A stretch of 64,000 nt of DNA from Erythrobacter oryzae (GCF_030271515.1 NZ_JASCXI010000004.1:124001-188000); one strand, 5' to 3'; positions 34,803 through 44,840 are shown, numbered from the stretch's first letter. The notes: generated by a model from the sequence alone, not told the origin. Numbers and translations are program-made.

Positions 34803-36461
34803 TTACAACGCCTTCGACAGCGCCTTGATATCCTTGTTCAGGATCTGGTCGTTCTCGGTGTAGTCCACCGGGCAATCGATCAGATGCACCCCCGGCGTGT
34901 CGCGGCAGTGGACGAGCAGTTCGCGCAGATGCTCGGACGAGGTCACCCGGTGCCCGGTCGCGCCGTAGCTTTCGGCGTATTTGACGTAGTCCGGGTTGCC
35001 ATAGGTCAGGCCGAAATCGACGAAGCCCATATTGGCCTGCTTCCAGCGGATCATCCCGTAGGCATCGTCGCGCAGGATCAGCACGGTGAGATTGAGGCCG
35101 AGGCGCACCGCGGTCTCCATCTCCTGGCTGTTCATCATGAACCCGCCGTCGCCGCAGATCGCCATGACCTTGCGTTCGGGATAGAGCATCGCGCTCATCA
35201 TCGCGGAGGGCAGCCCTGCGCCCATCGTCGCCAGCGCGTTGTCGAGCAGCACGGTGTTGGGCAGGTAAGCGGTATAGCCCCTCGCGAACCAGATCTTGTA
35301 GACCCCGTTGTCGAGGCAGATGATCCCGTCATGCGGCATCGCGTCGCGCACCTGCTGCACCAGATGCGGCGGGAAGATCGGGAAGCGGGTGTCAGCCGCA
35401 AGCTTGCCGGTGTGTTCCATCTCGGCCTGATGATAGGCGAGCATGTGGGCGAAATCCCAGCTGCGGTTGGGGCTGATGTCTTCCTTGATCTGCCAGATCG
35501 CGTTGGCGATGTCGCCGATCACCTCGATCTGCGGGAAGTAGACCGGATCGACCTCCGCGGTGCGGGTCGAGACGTGGATCACGGTGACGCCGTTATCCTT
35601 CATGAAGAAGGGCGGCTTTTCGATCACGTCATGGCCGACATTGATGATGCAGTCCGCTGCTTCCACCGCACGGTGGACGAAGTCCCCGGCCGACAGCGCC
35701 GCGCAGCCGAGGAACTTGGGGTGCCGCTCATCGATCACGCCCTTGCCCATCTGGGTGGTGAGGAAGGGGATCCCGGTCTTCTCGACCAGCTGTTCGAGCA
35801 TCCGCCCGCACAGCTTGCGGTTGGCACCCGCGCCGATCACCAGCACCGGGTTCTTCGCCTTCTCGATCGCCTGCACCGCGGCGCGCACCGCCTTGGGCTC
35901 GGCGCTGGGGCGGCGCGCGATGCTCTTGGGCAGCGGCTTCCAGTCGGTGGTGGGTTCCTCGGCGATATCCTCGGGCAGCTCGATCAGCGTGGCGCCGGGC
36001 TTTTCCTCCTCGGCGAGGCGATAGGCCTCGCGCACGCGGCTGGGGATGTTGTCGCCCGCCGCGATCTGGATCGCATACTTCGTGATCGGCTTCATCAGCG
36101 AGACGATGTCGACGATCTGGAAGCGGCCCTGCTTCGATTTCTTGATCGGCTTCTGCCCGGTGATCATCAGCACCGGCATCCCGCCCAATTGCGCATAGGC
36201 CGCCGAGGTCACGAAGTTGGTCGCGCCCGGGCCGAGCGTGGCAACGCACACGCCGGTCTTCCCGGTGTGACGGCCATAGGTCGCGGCCATGAAACCCGCG
36301 CCCTGTTCGTGGCGGGTGAGGATCAGCTTGATCTTGGTCGACCGGCTGAGCGAATCGAGGAAATCGAGGTTCTCTTCCCCCGGCACGCCGAAGATATACT
36401 CGCAGCCTTCCGCTTCGAGACACTCGACAAATACGTCCGAGGCTTTTTTGGTATCGCTCAT
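34803..36461 (-). CDS. Acetolactate synthase-like ThDP-dependent enzyme
   Basis: 552 residues from the ATG at 36461, with GGGGGAAC before it. Three ThDP-enzyme domains: N-terminal PYR domain with catalytic Glu in LTRHEQGAGFMA, a central domain, and the PP domain with GDGGFMMNSQEMETAVRLGL (GDG motif) followed by LRDDAYGM. It resembles large subunits of acetolactate synthase and the catabolic AlsS type; there is no small subunit (ilvN) next to it. Probably joins pyruvate-derived hydroxyethyl to an acceptor or decarboxylates a 2-oxo acid. Paired with an ALDH gene downstream. Confidence 0.8.
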   Translation of the reverse strand: MSDTKKASDVFVECLEAEGCEYIFGVPGEENLDFLDSLSRSTKIKLILTRHEQGAGFMAATYGRHTGKTGVCVATLGPGATNFVTSAAYAQLGGMPVLMITGQKPIKKSKQGRFQIVDIVSLMKPITKYAIQIAAGDNIPSRVREAYRLAEEEKPGATLIELPEDIAEEPTTDWKPLPKSIARRPSAEPKAVRAAVQAIEKAKNPVLVIGAGANRKLCGRMLEQLVEKTGIPFLTTQMGKGVIDERHPKFLGCAALSAGDFVHRAVEAADCIINVGHDVIEKPPFFMKDNGVTVIHVSTRTAEVDPVYFPQIEVIGDIANAIWQIKEDISPNRSWDFAHMLAYHQAEMEHTGKLAADTRFPIFPPHLVQQVRDAMPHDGIICLDNGVYKIWFARGYTAYLPNTVLLDNALATMGAGLPSAMMSAMLYPERKVMAICGDGGFMMNSQEMETAVRLGLNLTVLILRDDAYGMIRWKQANMGFVDFGLTYGNPDYVKYAESYGATGHRVTSSEHLRELLVHCRDTPGVHLIDCPVDYTENDQILNKDIKALSKAL

Positions 36462-36630
36462 CTGTTCCCCCCTTCGCATAACGCAGCCCCCCGGCTGGCA
36501 AGAGCCGCGCGCCATCCCATCCCCATGAGATAGCGCGCGCGTATTACCGCCCGGTGATGGGCGATTTGCAGGGCGGAGTATTGCAGAAAAGCGCCAGATC
36601 GCCAGTGCGATTCTGCCGCGCGCGCTGCCT

Positions 36631-37569
36631 TCAGTACCCCAGCTTCGGGTCGAACACCGGCGCGACCGGCTCTCCGCGCAGGTAACGCTCTAGATTGTCG
36701 AGGAAACGCTCGCCCGAGCGGACGAACATCTTGTCCTGCGCCCGGCCCGACAGGTGCATCGAGATATGCGCGTTGGGCAGGGTCCAGAGCACGTCGTCGG
36801 CCGGGAGCGGCTCGGGCGTGGTGACATCGAGGAAGGCGCCCCCGATCTGCTTCGCCTGAAGCGCCGCCACCAGCGCCGGCTGGTCGATCACCGCGCCGCG
36901 CGCGATGTTGACGATGATGCAGTCGGGTTTCATCGCCGCGAGCTCTTCGGCGCCGATCATCGCGTCGGTCTCGGGCGTGGCGGGGACGGCGAGGATCACC
37001 CAGTCGAATTGGCCGAGCGCGGCGCGCCACTGGTCGGGGCCGAGCGTGCCCTCTCCGCCAGAGCGGCGCACCACGGTGACATCGATGTCGAAGGCCTCGA
37101 GCCGTGGCTTGATCAGCTTGCCGATCGCCCCGTAGCCGAGCAGCAGCGCCTTCGATCCGGCGAGTTCGCGCTTGCCCGGGCTGTCGAACAGCCACTCGTA
37201 CCGGTCCTGCGCCCGCACCACCTCGCGATAGCCCTTGGCGATGGTGAGCATTCCCATCACCACATATTCGGCAATGGTGACAGCGTTGATCCCCGCCCCG
37301 TTGGTGACGGTGATATTGCGCTCGATCAGCACGTCCATCGGCAGGAAATCGAGGCCGGCGTAGATCGAATTGAGCCACTTGAGCTTCTTCGCCGCAATCA
37401 GCGTCGCTGCCATCGCCTCCTTGTCGTTCATGTCGAACCAGCCGATCTCGGCGTCGGCGACGGCGGTCGCGGCTTCCTCGGCGGACATGAACCAGCGCAC
37501 GTCGAGGCCTTGCGGAAGGCGGTGTTCGAGCATCGGGCGGATCAGCCCGGAGATGGCGAGAATGGTCAT
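36631..37569 (-). CDS. D-2-hydroxyacid dehydrogenase
   Basis: 312 residues. NAD(P)-binding GYGAIGKLIKPRLEAF near residues 155-170, catalytic Arg in VNIARGAVIDQPALV near 233, Glu in VTTPEPLPADD and His in NAHISMHLSG. Catalyses reversible oxidation of a D-2-hydroxy acid such as glyoxylate, hydroxypyruvate or a similar substrate. It lies 170 bases upstream of the ThDP enzyme gene on the same strand and 10 bases downstream of a small membrane-protein gene. The exact substrate cannot be told. Confidence 0.85.
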   Translation of the reverse strand: MTILAISGLIRPMLEHRLPQGLDVRWFMSAEEAATAVADAEIGWFDMNDKEAMAATLIAAKKLKWLNSIYAGLDFLPMDVLIERNITVTNGAGINAVTIAEYVVMGMLTIAKGYREVVRAQDRYEWLFDSPGKRELAGSKALLLGYGAIGKLIKPRLEAFDIDVTVVRRSGGEGTLGPDQWRAALGQFDWVILAVPATPETDAMIGAEELAAMKPDCIIVNIARGAVIDQPALVAALQAKQIGGAFLDVTTPEPLPADDVLWTLPNAHISMHLSGRAQDKMFVRSGERFLDNLERYLRGEPVAPVFDPKLGY

Positions 37570-37579
37570 GGCGCCAGCG

Positions 37580-37936
37580 TTACTGCCGGAACGCGAGCCA
37601 CGCCACCCCTGCCAGAACAGGCAGGCCGGCCAGGTCGACGTTGGCGATTTTGCGCAGGGCCGGCGGCGATCCGGCCTGCCAGTAGAGCGCGAGGAAGCTC
37701 ACCATGCTGATGCCGACCACCAGCACGGCGAGCTTGCGGCCTTCGGGGATGAAAGCGGCCCAGATGCAGGCCGCGAAGACCGCCACGAACAGCCCCGCGC
37801 GGTGGTGCATCAGCAGGAACAGCGGATTGTCCGGCTGCAAGCGGTAGAGGCTCGTCAGCGTCGCAGGCCGGAAGAAGGCGAGCGCGGGCATGGCGTGGAT
37901 CGCGGCAAGGATCAGCCAGAGGATAGGTTGCATCAT
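37580..37936 (-). CDS. Small membrane protein, unknown function
   Basis: 118 residues with about four membrane helices (residues 4-22, 45-65, 68-85, 98-115). The first loop (FRPATLTSLYRLQPDNPLFLLMHHRAG) carries a His pair just before helix 2, a pattern I cannot place in a family. It probably shares a promoter with the D-2-hydroxyacid dehydrogenase gene 10 bases downstream. Confidence 0.65.
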   Translation of the reverse strand: MMQPILWLILAAIHAMPALAFFRPATLTSLYRLQPDNPLFLLMHHRAGLFVAVFAACIWAAFIPEGRKLAVLVVGISMVSFLALYWQAGSPPALRKIANVDLAGLPVLAGVAWLAFRQ

Positions 37937-38047
37937 GCAACTGGTCTAACCCCACTGCGCACCGCGCGCAAGCCTCCCTACCGGCTGGCCGGGTCGGGCA
38001 CGGCGCGCCCTTGACACCGGCAAGGCCGCACTCCGATACTCCCGTCC

Positions 38048-38662
38048 ATGCTGCTGCCCGCCGTGATCATCGACGATTTCCTCGGAGCCGACGCGGCGGG
38101 AGACCTGCTCGCCTTCGCGCTGGCGCATGAGGCGGATTTTGTGCCGTCGGAAGTCGGGTCGGAGGGCGATCAGGTGGTCAAGCCAGAGACCCGCAACTCG
38201 CTGTCCTTCGAGGGCGATCTCGGCGAGGTCATCGCCCCCTTCGCCGCCGCGGTCGCGCGCGAGGCGGCCAAGCTCAAGGCGGCGACCGGCTGCGGCGATT
38301 TCGGCCCCGATCTCACCGATCTGGAACTGGTCGCGCATTGCGACGGGCACCGCTTTCGCCGCCATGTCGACACGGCGACCGGGGCCAGCCGGATGCTCGG
38401 TCCGGCGGACCGGGTGTTGAGCCTCGTCTATTACCTCCACGCCAAGCCCAAGGTGTTTTCGGGCGGCGATCTGGTAATGCACGCGCTGGTCGGAGAGGAA
38501 CGCCGGGTTATCGCGCCGCGCCACGACCGGCTGGTGGCCTTCCCCTCGATCGCCCCGCACCAGGTCGCGCCGATCAGCCTGCCGGGCAACCGCTTTGCCG
38601 ACGCGCGCTTTTCGCTGGTGTGCTGGCTTGGGCGCGAACGGGCCGGCGCACCGGCGGCTTAG
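38048..38662 (+). CDS. 2OG-Fe(II) oxygenase (prolyl-4-hydroxylase-like)
   Basis: 204 residues. Double-stranded beta-helix enzyme with iron ligands visible as HVD (HRFRRHVDTATG, about residues 104-106) and a distal His in APHQVAPI near 178; the 2-oxoglutarate-binding basic residue follows in RFADARFSL. It would hydroxylate a protein or small molecule using O2 and 2-oxoglutarate. The N-terminus VIIDDFL is typical of the group. Its stop interlocks with the convergent cysS stop (TTAG). Confidence 0.82.
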   Translation: MLLPAVIIDDFLGADAAGDLLAFALAHEADFVPSEVGSEGDQVVKPETRNSLSFEGDLGEVIAPFAAAVAREAAKLKAATGCGDFGPDLTDLELVAHCDGHRFRRHVDTATGASRMLGPADRVLSLVYYLHAKPKVFSGGDLVMHALVGEERRVIAPRHDRLVAFPSIAPHQVAPISLPGNRFADARFSLVCWLGRERAGAPAA

Positions 38663-40176
38663 CCGAGCTTCCACTCCCACCCGAGCGGATCGCCGTCCAT
38701 CACCTCGACGCCCTGCGCGGCGAGTTCGTCGCGGATCGCGTCGGAGGCGGCAAAGTCCTTGGCAGCGCGGGCTTCCTTGCGGCGGGCGAGAGCGGCTTCG
38801 ATTTCGTCCTCGGTAATGGTCGCGCCCTTGGGGCGGATGCGCAGGTCGGCGCGGGTGAGGCTGAACAGGTTCGTGCCGAGAACGGAGTCCATTGCCGTCG
38901 CCAGTCGCCCTTTCTTTTCAACGTCGACCTTTTTGGCCGCCAGCACGTCGTCGAACGCCGTCAGCGCAACCGCCGTATTGAGGTCGTCCCCCATCGCCGC
39001 ATCGAACTTGTCGAGCATCGGCTGCAACTTACCCCAATCGTCACCCTGAACTTGTTTCAGGGTCCATCCGTCCGCAAGCGCCGGCGTTTGAGGCGTGATG
39101 GATGCTGAACCAAGTTCAGCATGACGAGCCCTGATAGCCTCGACCGCCATCACCATTCGCTTCAACCGCGTCAGCGCCGCGCCCAATCCCTCCCACGAGA
39201 ACTCCAGCTCGGAGCGATAATGCGCCTGCAAGCACATCAGCCGGTACGCCAGCGGGTGGTAGCCCCGGTCGATCAGCAATTGCAGCCGCAGGAACTCGCC
39301 CGAGGACTTCGACATCTTGCCCGAGCGTTCCACGAGGAAGTTGTTGTGCATCCAGATCTTGGCGCCCGAATTCCTCGGGTCGTCCAGCCCATTGGTGCAG
39401 CAATGCGCCTGGTTCTGCGCGATTTCGTTCGGATGATGGATCTCGCGGTGGTCGATCCCGCCGGTGTGGATGTCGAAGGGAAAGCCCAGCACTTCTCCGC
39501 TCATCACCGAGCATTCGAGATGCCAGCCCGGAGCGCCCCGCCCCCACGGCGAATCCCATTCCATCTGCCGCGTCTCACCGGGAGGCGTCTTGCGCCAGAT
39601 CGCAAAGTCGGCGGCGTTGCGCTTGCCCTCGACCGCCTCGATCCGGCCCTCGCCTTCCTCGGTCTGCGCGCGCGCCAGCCGGCCGTAGTCCGCGACGGTC
39701 GAGACGTCGAAATAGAGCCCGCTCTCCAGCTCGTAGCAGTGCTTGTCCGCGATGCCCTTGGCGAATTCGATCATCTGCGGGACGTAGTCGGTCGCGACCG
39801 TCCACTGCGCCGGCTGGCGGATGTTAAGGCTGCGCACATCGGCCCAATAGGCCTGCTTGTAGTGCTCGGCGATGTCCCAGATGGATTGCGCCTGCGCCGC
39901 CGCCATCTTCTCCATCTTGTCCTCGCCGTCATCTGCATCGTCGGTCAGGTGGCCGACATCGGTGATGTTGATGACGTGGGTGAGCTTAAGCCCCTTCCAG
40001 CTCAGCGTGCGGCCCAGCACATCGGCAAACACATAGGCGCGCATGTTGCCGATATGCGGGTAGTTGTAGACCGTCGGCCCGCAAGTATAGACGCGCGCCT
40101 CGCCCGGGTGGACGGGCTCGAACACCTCGAGCGAGCGGGTGAGCGAGTTGAACAGCTTCAAAGGCGCGTCGGTCAT
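38659..40176 (-). CDS. cysS: Cysteine--tRNA ligase with in-frame repeat insertion
   Basis: 505 residues. Zinc Cys32 in YTCGPTVYNYP, HIGH-type HIGN at 41-44, zinc-site Cys/His further on (WHLECSVMS, GGIDHREIHHPNE), and KMSKS in RSGKMSKSSGEF. Attaches Cys to tRNA(Cys). Residues 351-379, between the helices LKRMVMAVEAIRA and DKFDAAMGDDLNTA, are encoded by an 87-base palindromic repeat and have no counterpart in typical CysS; in E. coli the equivalent place is a variable surface loop. The reading frame remains intact, so the enzyme is probably functional. Confidence 0.93.
   Translation of the reverse strand: MTDAPLKLFNSLTRSLEVFEPVHPGEARVYTCGPTVYNYPHIGNMRAYVFADVLGRTLSWKGLKLTHVINITDVGHLTDDADDGEDKMEKMAAAQAQSIWDIAEHYKQAYWADVRSLNIRQPAQWTVATDYVPQMIEFAKGIADKHCYELESGLYFDVSTVADYGRLARAQTEEGEGRIEAVEGKRNAADFAIWRKTPPGETRQMEWDSPWGRGAPGWHLECSVMSGEVLGFPFDIHTGGIDHREIHHPNEIAQNQAHCCTNGLDDPRNSGAKIWMHNNFLVERSGKMSKSSGEFLRLQLLIDRGYHPLAYRLMCLQAHYRSELEFSWEGLGAALTRLKRMVMAVEAIRARHAELGSASITPQTPALADGWTLKQVQGDDWGKLQPMLDKFDAAMGDDLNTAVALTAFDDVLAAKKVDVEKKGRLATAMDSVLGTNLFSLTRADLRIRPKGATITEDEIEAALARRKEARAAKDFAASDAIRDELAAQGVEVMDGDPLGWEWKLG
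39040..39126. repeat. 87-bp palindromic repeat inside cysS
   Basis: The element has terminal inverted sequences GTCA-CC-CTGAACTTG and CAAGTTCAG-CA-TGAC. Inner hairpins are ACCCTGAA/TTCAGGGT (39043-39063) and the perfect ATGCTGAAC/GTTCAGCAT (39102-39122); CCATC and GATGG pair between them. Its 87 bases are 29 codons in the cysS frame with no stop. Style recalls the Rickettsia palindromic elements known inside genes. Confidence 0.85.
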
Positions 40177-40216
40177 GGGCGCGCTTTGGCCAGAGGCGGT
40201 GCGTCCGTCAATTCTC

Positions 40217-40879
40217 TCAGTCGAACCCGATAAACTTCACATGCTCTTCCAGCGGCACGCGCTCGCGGGCGAAATTGTTCACCGGCGCCTCGGGGTCGCG
40301 GTAGCCGATCGCCATGCCGCAAAAGAACATGTAGCGCTCGTGATCGAGGCCGAGGAACTCGCGGATCGTGTGCGCGAAGATCGCCATGTATTCCTGGAAG
40401 CAGCTGTCGAGCCCCTCCTCGCGCAGCAGCAGCGCGACGGTCTGGAGCCACATCCCCACATCCGACCACTGCGGCTCCTTCATCAGGCGCGGGAAATAGA
40501 CGAACAGCACCGCGGGCGCATCGAAGCTGGTGGTATTGCGGCCCATCGCCGCCATGCGCCCCGCGCCGTCATCGCGGGCGATCCCCATCGCGCCGAACAT
40601 CCCGGCCGAGACCGCGTCGAGCCGCTTCTTGTAGGCTTCCTCGGTGCCCGGAGCAGCCCAGTCATACTCGGCCGCCTTGGGCCCCTCGGCCATCATCTTG
40701 GCCTGCAGGTCCTTCAATGGCTGGCCGGTGACGATGCTCGCTTCCCACGGCTGGTAATTGCATCCCGAGGCCGCCCAGCGCGCCTTGTCCATCACGCGGG
40801 TAAGCGTTGCGAGATCGACCGGCTTGTCGAGAAAAGCACGGATCGAGCGGCGGGTGGTGACGGCTTCGGTGACGTTCAT
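40217..40879 (-). CDS. Nitroreductase family protein
   Basis: 220 residues. FMN-binding N-terminus [15 protein letters not shown] (residues 8-22), [20 protein letters not shown] near 33-52, and C-terminal [33 protein letters not shown], all typical of NAD(P)H-dependent flavin nitroreductases. The physiological substrate is unknown. It is downstream of cobT with a 4-base overlap. The BluB form (dimethylbenzimidazole synthase) was considered and does not fit. Confidence 0.88.
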   Translation of the reverse strand: MNVTEAVTTRRSIRAFLDKPVDLATLTRVMDKARWAASGCNYQPWEASIVTGQPLKDLQAKMMAEGPKAAEYDWAAPGTEEAYKKRLDAVSAGMFGAMGIARDDGAGRMAAMGRNTTSFDAPAVLFVYFPRLMKEPQWSDVGMWLQTVALLLREEGLDSCFQEYMAIFAHTIREFLGLDHERYMFFCGMAIGYRDPEAPVNNFARERVPLEEHVKFIGFD

Positions 40880-42714
40880 TTTCTTTTGGGCCCCTTCTCA
40901 TCCTCGAACAGTTCGGCGAGCTGCTCCATGATCGTGCCGCCGAGCTGCTCCACGTCCATGATCGTCACCGCGCGGCGATAATAGCGCGTGACATCGTGGC
41001 CGATGCCGATGGCGACCAGCTGGACGGGCGAAACCTTCTCGATCCACTCGATCACGCCGCGCAGGTGTGCTTCCAGATAGCCCGCCGAGTTCACCGACAG
41101 GGTCGAATCGTCCACCGGCGCGCCGTCGGAGATCACCATCAGGATGCGGCGTTCCTCGGGGCGGTAGAGCAGGCGGCTGTGCGCCCAGATCAGCGCCTCG
41201 CCGTCGATGTTTTCCTTGAGCAGCCCCTCGCGCATCATCAGCCCGAGATTGCGGCGCGCGCGGCGCCAGGGCTCGTCGGCCTGCTTGTAGATGATGTGCC
41301 TGAGGTCGTTGAGGCGCCCGGGGTTCTGCGGCTTGCCATCGGCGAGCCACGCCTCGCGGCTCTGGCCGCCCTTCCACGCGCGGGTGGTGAAGCCGAGGAT
41401 CTCGGTCTTGACCCCGCAGCGCTCGAGCGTGCGCGCCAGAATGTCGGCGCTGATCGCGGCGATGGAGATCGGACGGCCCCTCATCGAGCCCGAATTGTCG
41501 ATCAAGAGCGTGACGATCGTGTCCTTAAACTCGACGTCGCGCTCGACCTTGTAGGACAGCGCGGTGCCGGGCGAGATAATCACCCGTGCGAGACGCGCAG
41601 CGTCGAGCACGCCCTCTTCCTGATCGAAGTCCCAGCTGCGGTTCTGCTGCGCCATCAGGCGGCGCTGCAAGCGGTTGGCGAGGCGCGTCACCACGCCCTG
41701 CAGGCCGGTTAGCTGGCTATCGAGATAGGCGCGCAGGCGATCCAGTTCCTCGGAATCGCACAGGTCGGGGGCGGCGACTTCCTCGTCGAAGCGGGTGGTG
41801 AAGGCCTTGTAGTCGACGCTGGCGGGCACCTCGGCCTGCGGGCGGTTGGGGCGCACCGGAGCATTGGCGGCGTCGCTGTCGTCGCTAGGCTCGCCCTCGG
41901 CCATGTCGCTGTCGGTTTCGGTGTCGGTGGATTCCTCCCCCTCGCCCTCGCCTTCGGCCATGTCGCCGGCCATTTCGGCGGACTGCGGGTCGCCCTCACC
42001 CTGATTGTCGTCGTCGCCCTGATCGTCGTCGCTCGGGGCGTCGTCGTCATCCGCGTCGTCGGAGTCGCTTTCGTCGGGGGCTTCGGTCGGGCGGGTCAGA
42101 TCGAGCTCGCGCAGCATGTCGAGCGCGAGCTTCTGGAAGGCCTCCTGATCGCCGATCTTCTCGGCCAGCCCGGCAAAATCGCCGCCGACCTTCTCCTCGA
42201 GGAAGTCGCGCACCAGCTCGATCCCGCCCTGCGCCTTTTGCGGCACGGCCTCGCCGGTCAGCGCCTCGCGCACCAGCAGCGCGAGTGCGGTCTGCAAGGG
42301 GACTTCGGAGGAATTCTGCGCGCGCACAATCTTGTCGCCCGCGGTGCGCAGCTCGGTCGCGGCGTCGAGATTGGCGCGGATACCGCCGAAACGGTTCGCG
42401 CCCAGCGCCTCGTAACGCACCTGCTCGATCGCGTCGTAGCAGGCGCGCGCGATGGGCTCGGGCGGCGCGGATCTTGCGTGGAGCGCGGCGTCGTGGTGGC
42501 GCAGCTTGAGCGCGAAGCTATCGGCAAAGCCGCGCGCCTCGCGCACCTGATCGGCGGGCAGGTCGCGGCCCGGCAGGGGCACTCGGAAGCGGTTGCCCGC
42601 GCTGCCGGGCACATCCGCGCTCCACGCGACCTCGACCTCCGCATCGCGCGCAATCGCCCGCGACGCGCCGGTGAGCGCCTGCTTGAACAGATCGAGCGGG
42701 GACTGGTCAGCCAT
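40876..42714 (-). CDS. cobT: Cobaltochelatase CobT-like protein with VWA domain
   Basis: 612 residues. N-terminal CobT region (about 1-200), an extended acidic segment (about 215-285) consisting largely of Asp, Glu, Gly and Ser, and a C-terminal VWA domain with the MIDAS motif DNSGS ([14 protein letters not shown], about residue 410). CobT and the AAA+ protein CobS form the chaperone part of aerobic cobaltochelatase with CobN. Neither cobS nor cobN is in the window. It overlaps the nitroreductase gene by 4 bases. Confidence 0.87.
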   Translation of the reverse strand: MADQSPLDLFKQALTGASRAIARDAEVEVAWSADVPGSAGNRFRVPLPGRDLPADQVREARGFADSFALKLRHHDAALHARSAPPEPIARACYDAIEQVRYEALGANRFGGIRANLDAATELRTAGDKIVRAQNSSEVPLQTALALLVREALTGEAVPQKAQGGIELVRDFLEEKVGGDFAGLAEKIGDQEAFQKLALDMLRELDLTRPTEAPDESDSDDADDDDAPSDDDQGDDDNQGEGDPQSAEMAGDMAEGEGEGEESTDTETDSDMAEGEPSDDSDAANAPVRPNRPQAEVPASVDYKAFTTRFDEEVAAPDLCDSEELDRLRAYLDSQLTGLQGVVTRLANRLQRRLMAQQNRSWDFDQEEGVLDAARLARVIISPGTALSYKVERDVEFKDTIVTLLIDNSGSMRGRPISIAAISADILARTLERCGVKTEILGFTTRAWKGGQSREAWLADGKPQNPGRLNDLRHIIYKQADEPWRRARRNLGLMMREGLLKENIDGEALIWAHSRLLYRPEERRILMVISDGAPVDDSTLSVNSAGYLEAHLRGVIEWIEKVSPVQLVAIGIGHDVTRYYRRAVTIMDVEQLGGTIMEQLAELFEDEKGPKRK

Positions 42715-42771
42715 TATCCGTTTTCTTTAGCAACTAATCTGGCGCGCGGAAGTGGCAAAAAGGCGAGGCCT

Positions 42772-43425
42772 TCAGAGGATCGACTGCCCGGTCTTGGCCC
42801 AGTCGGCCATGAAGCCCTCGATCCCCTTGTCGGTCAGCACGTGCTTGAAGAGGGCGTGGATCACCGCCGGCGGCGCGGTCATCACATCCGCACCTATCTT
42901 GGCGGCCTGAAGCACGTGGGTGGTGTGGCGCACGCTCGCGACCAGAATCTCGGTGGCGAAGTTGTAGTTGTCGTAGATCAGGCGAATGTCCTCGATCAGG
43001 TCCATGCCGTCAAAGCCGTTGTCGTCATGCCGCCCCACGAAGGGCGAGATGAAGCTCGCCCCCGCCTTGGCCGCCAGCAGCGCCTGGTTGGCCGAGAAGC
43101 ACAGCGTGACATTGACCATCGTGCCCTCGGACGAGAGCGCCTTGCAGGTCTTGAGGCCGTCAACCGTCAGCGGCACCTTGATGCAGACATTGTCGGCGAT
43201 CTTCCGGAGAACCTCGGCCTCCTTCATCATCGTCGCATGGTCGAGCGCGACCACCTCGGCGCTCACCGGCCCGTCGACGATGCCGCAGATCTCCTTGGTG
43301 ACTTCCTTGAAATCGCGGCCCGACTTGGCGATCAGCGAGGGGTTGGTGGTCACCCCGTCGAGCAGGCCGGTGGCGGCAAGCTCGCGGATCGCCTCGATCT
43401 CGGCGGTGTCGACGAAGAATTTCAT
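42772..43425 (-). CDS. tal: Transaldolase, fructose-6-phosphate-aldolase-like subfamily
   Basis: 217 residues from the ATG at 43425 with GGAG eight bases before it. Short (TalC/FSA-type) transaldolase: [17 protein letters not shown] at the start, [14 protein letters not shown] near residues 24-37, Schiff-base Lys in VCIKVPLT near 84, and [11 protein letters not shown] near 127. It transfers dihydroxyacetone units in the pentose-phosphate pathway, or acts as an F6P aldolase. It stands alone between priA-side genes and cobT. Confidence 0.93.
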   Translation of the reverse strand: MKFFVDTAEIEAIRELAATGLLDGVTTNPSLIAKSGRDFKEVTKEICGIVDGPVSAEVVALDHATMMKEAEVLRKIADNVCIKVPLTVDGLKTCKALSSEGTMVNVTLCFSANQALLAAKAGASFISPFVGRHDDNGFDGMDLIEDIRLIYDNYNFATEILVASVRHTTHVLQAAKIGADVMTAPPAVIHALFKHVLTDKGIEGFMADWAKTGQSIL

Positions 43426-43485
43426 GGGGTCACTCCAAGGTTTTTTGCGATAGGCAGCGGGCCGCCGCCGCCCTAGGGCAGGCGC

Positions 43486-44142
43486 ATGAAACGCGCGCCC
43501 ACACGGATTGCGATGCTGCTTGCCGCCCTCGCGTGCGCTTGGCAACCGTCGAGTGCGTCGGCGGCGGATGAAGATACGCAATTCTGGCTGGTGGGCTTCG
43601 TGCGCAGCGACCTTGGCGACGATTTCTTCCTGACGGTCGATGCCTCGCTGCGCATCCGCGAGCCGCAGATCGGGCCCGACCAGCAGACGATCCGCGTCAC
43701 GGTCGAAAAGGAAGTGGCGGACGGCATCCGCATCGGCGGCGGGGCGGCGGTGTTCGAGACCGATGGCCAGACCGAGTTCCGTCCGCACCAGCAACTGCGC
43801 ATCGTGAGCGGCGGCTGGGATTTCCGCACCCGTTTCGAACAGCGCATGTTCCCGGGCGCAGACCGGACCGAGCTGCGCTTTCGCCAGCGCGTGCAATACA
43901 CCGAGCGCCTGAGCAAGACAGTCGACCTGATCGGATCGGCCGAATGGTTCACGGTCTTTCAGGCCCGCAGCGCCGCGCGGCAGGACGGGACCGAGCAGGT
44001 GCGCTTCGTCGCCGCCGTGGCGGTCGATGTCGCCAAGGGACTGGAAGTCCAGCCCGGCTACGTCCTGTGGTATTCGCGGCGCGAGGGACGCACCGACGGG
44101 ATCAGCCACATCCCGCAGCTGACCCTCAACTACCGCTTCTAG
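43486..44142 (+). CDS. DUF2490 family outer-membrane-like protein
   Basis: 218 residues with a signal peptide (about residues 1-27, ending ASAA). The mature part is a run of amphipathic beta strands ([35 protein letters not shown]) and ends in the aromatic C-terminus LTLNYRF, typical of outer-membrane beta-barrels. It matches the DUF2490 pattern; function unknown. The stop interlocks with the convergent DUF4197 gene as CTAG. Confidence 0.82.
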   Translation: MKRAPTRIAMLLAALACAWQPSSASAADEDTQFWLVGFVRSDLGDDFFLTVDASLRIREPQIGPDQQTIRVTVEKEVADGIRIGGGAAVFETDGQTEFRPHQQLRIVSGGWDFRTRFEQRMFPGADRTELRFRQRVQYTERLSKTVDLIGSAEWFTVFQARSAARQDGTEQVRFVAAVAVDVAKGLEVQPGYVLWYSRREGRTDGISHIPQLTLNYRF

Positions 44143-44840
44143 ATCCGGCTGCCGAGCCCGAACACGCCAATCAGCACCGGATCGCGGGTGCTTTCGGGGT
44201 TGGCGCGGATCGCGGCTTCTTCGCGGCCGATTTCGCCCCAGATGGCATCGTCGATCCGGCGGCCGAAGCGGTCGGCGACCCCGGCGACATCCACCCCGGT
44301 GAGCGCGCCGAGCGCCTGGCCGAGCAGCGGGTCGCGGCTGATGCGCAGCGCCTCGCCCAGCTCCGGCACCACCGCATCGAGCAGCGCGGTGCCGACTTCC
44401 TGCCGCAGATAGAGGCTCGCCGCATCGGGCCCGCCCCGCACCAGCGCGAGGGCGTTCTCGAAGCCGATCACCTCGATCGCATGGGTCACCACCGGCGCGG
44501 CGCGGAAGCTCGCATCGATCGCGAAGGTGGCGAAACGCTCCTCGAGCCGGTCCTTGAAGGCCTGCGAGGTGAGAATCCGCCCCAGCACGTCCCCGCGCGT
44601 GCCCATGAGGTCGGTGAGCCCGATCCGCGCGACCTGCTCGTCCCAGAAGCCGCCCGGAGCGGTGAGGCGAGCGAAGGCGTTCTCGGAGGCGAGCAGCAGC
44701 AGGCGGCGCACCGCTTCCACGAGGCTGAACCCGCCCCCGGTGCTAGCGCAGCCCGGAAGCAGCAGCAGCGCGCCTGCCCCTGCGGCTCCGGCGAGCAGGC
44801 TGCGGCGGGTGGTGGCACGGTTCGCGACAATTGCGGTCAT
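44139..44840 (-). CDS. DUF4197 family lipoprotein
   Basis: 233 residues from the ATG at 44840 ([16 protein letters not shown]); an ATG five codons earlier is also open. The leader combines a twin-arginine-like [12 protein letters not shown] with a lipobox (LLLLPGCAS), so it may be a Tat-exported lipoprotein. The mature part is helical ([54 protein letters not shown]), characteristic of DUF4197, whose function is unknown. Confidence 0.82.
   Translation of the reverse strand: MTAIVANRATTRRSLLAGAAGAGALLLLPGCASTGGGFSLVEAVRRLLLLASENAFARLTAPGGFWDEQVARIGLTDLMGTRGDVLGRILTSQAFKDRLEERFATFAIDASFRAAPVVTHAIEVIGFENALALVRGGPDAASLYLRQEVGTALLDAVVPELGEALRISRDPLLGQALGALTGVDVAGVADRFGRRIDDAIWGEIGREEAAIRANPESTRDPVLIGVFGLGSRI

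Noticed and set aside
34803-36461. Biosynthetic acetolactate synthase IlvB for branched-chain amino acids
   Set aside because: No ilvN or ilvC follows, and the partner is an aldehyde dehydrogenase; the catabolic or another ThDP role is more likely, so no ilvB symbol was given.
38338-39108. A plus-strand open frame whose end reads TLNLFQGPS
   Set aside because: It is antisense to cysS; the peptide is only the reverse-strand translation of the palindromic repeat in cysS.
40217-40879. BluB (dimethylbenzimidazole synthase) for the nitroreductase next to cobT
   Set aside because: The N-terminus and C-terminus follow ordinary flavin nitroreductases, and the sequence blocks I would expect in BluB are not seen.
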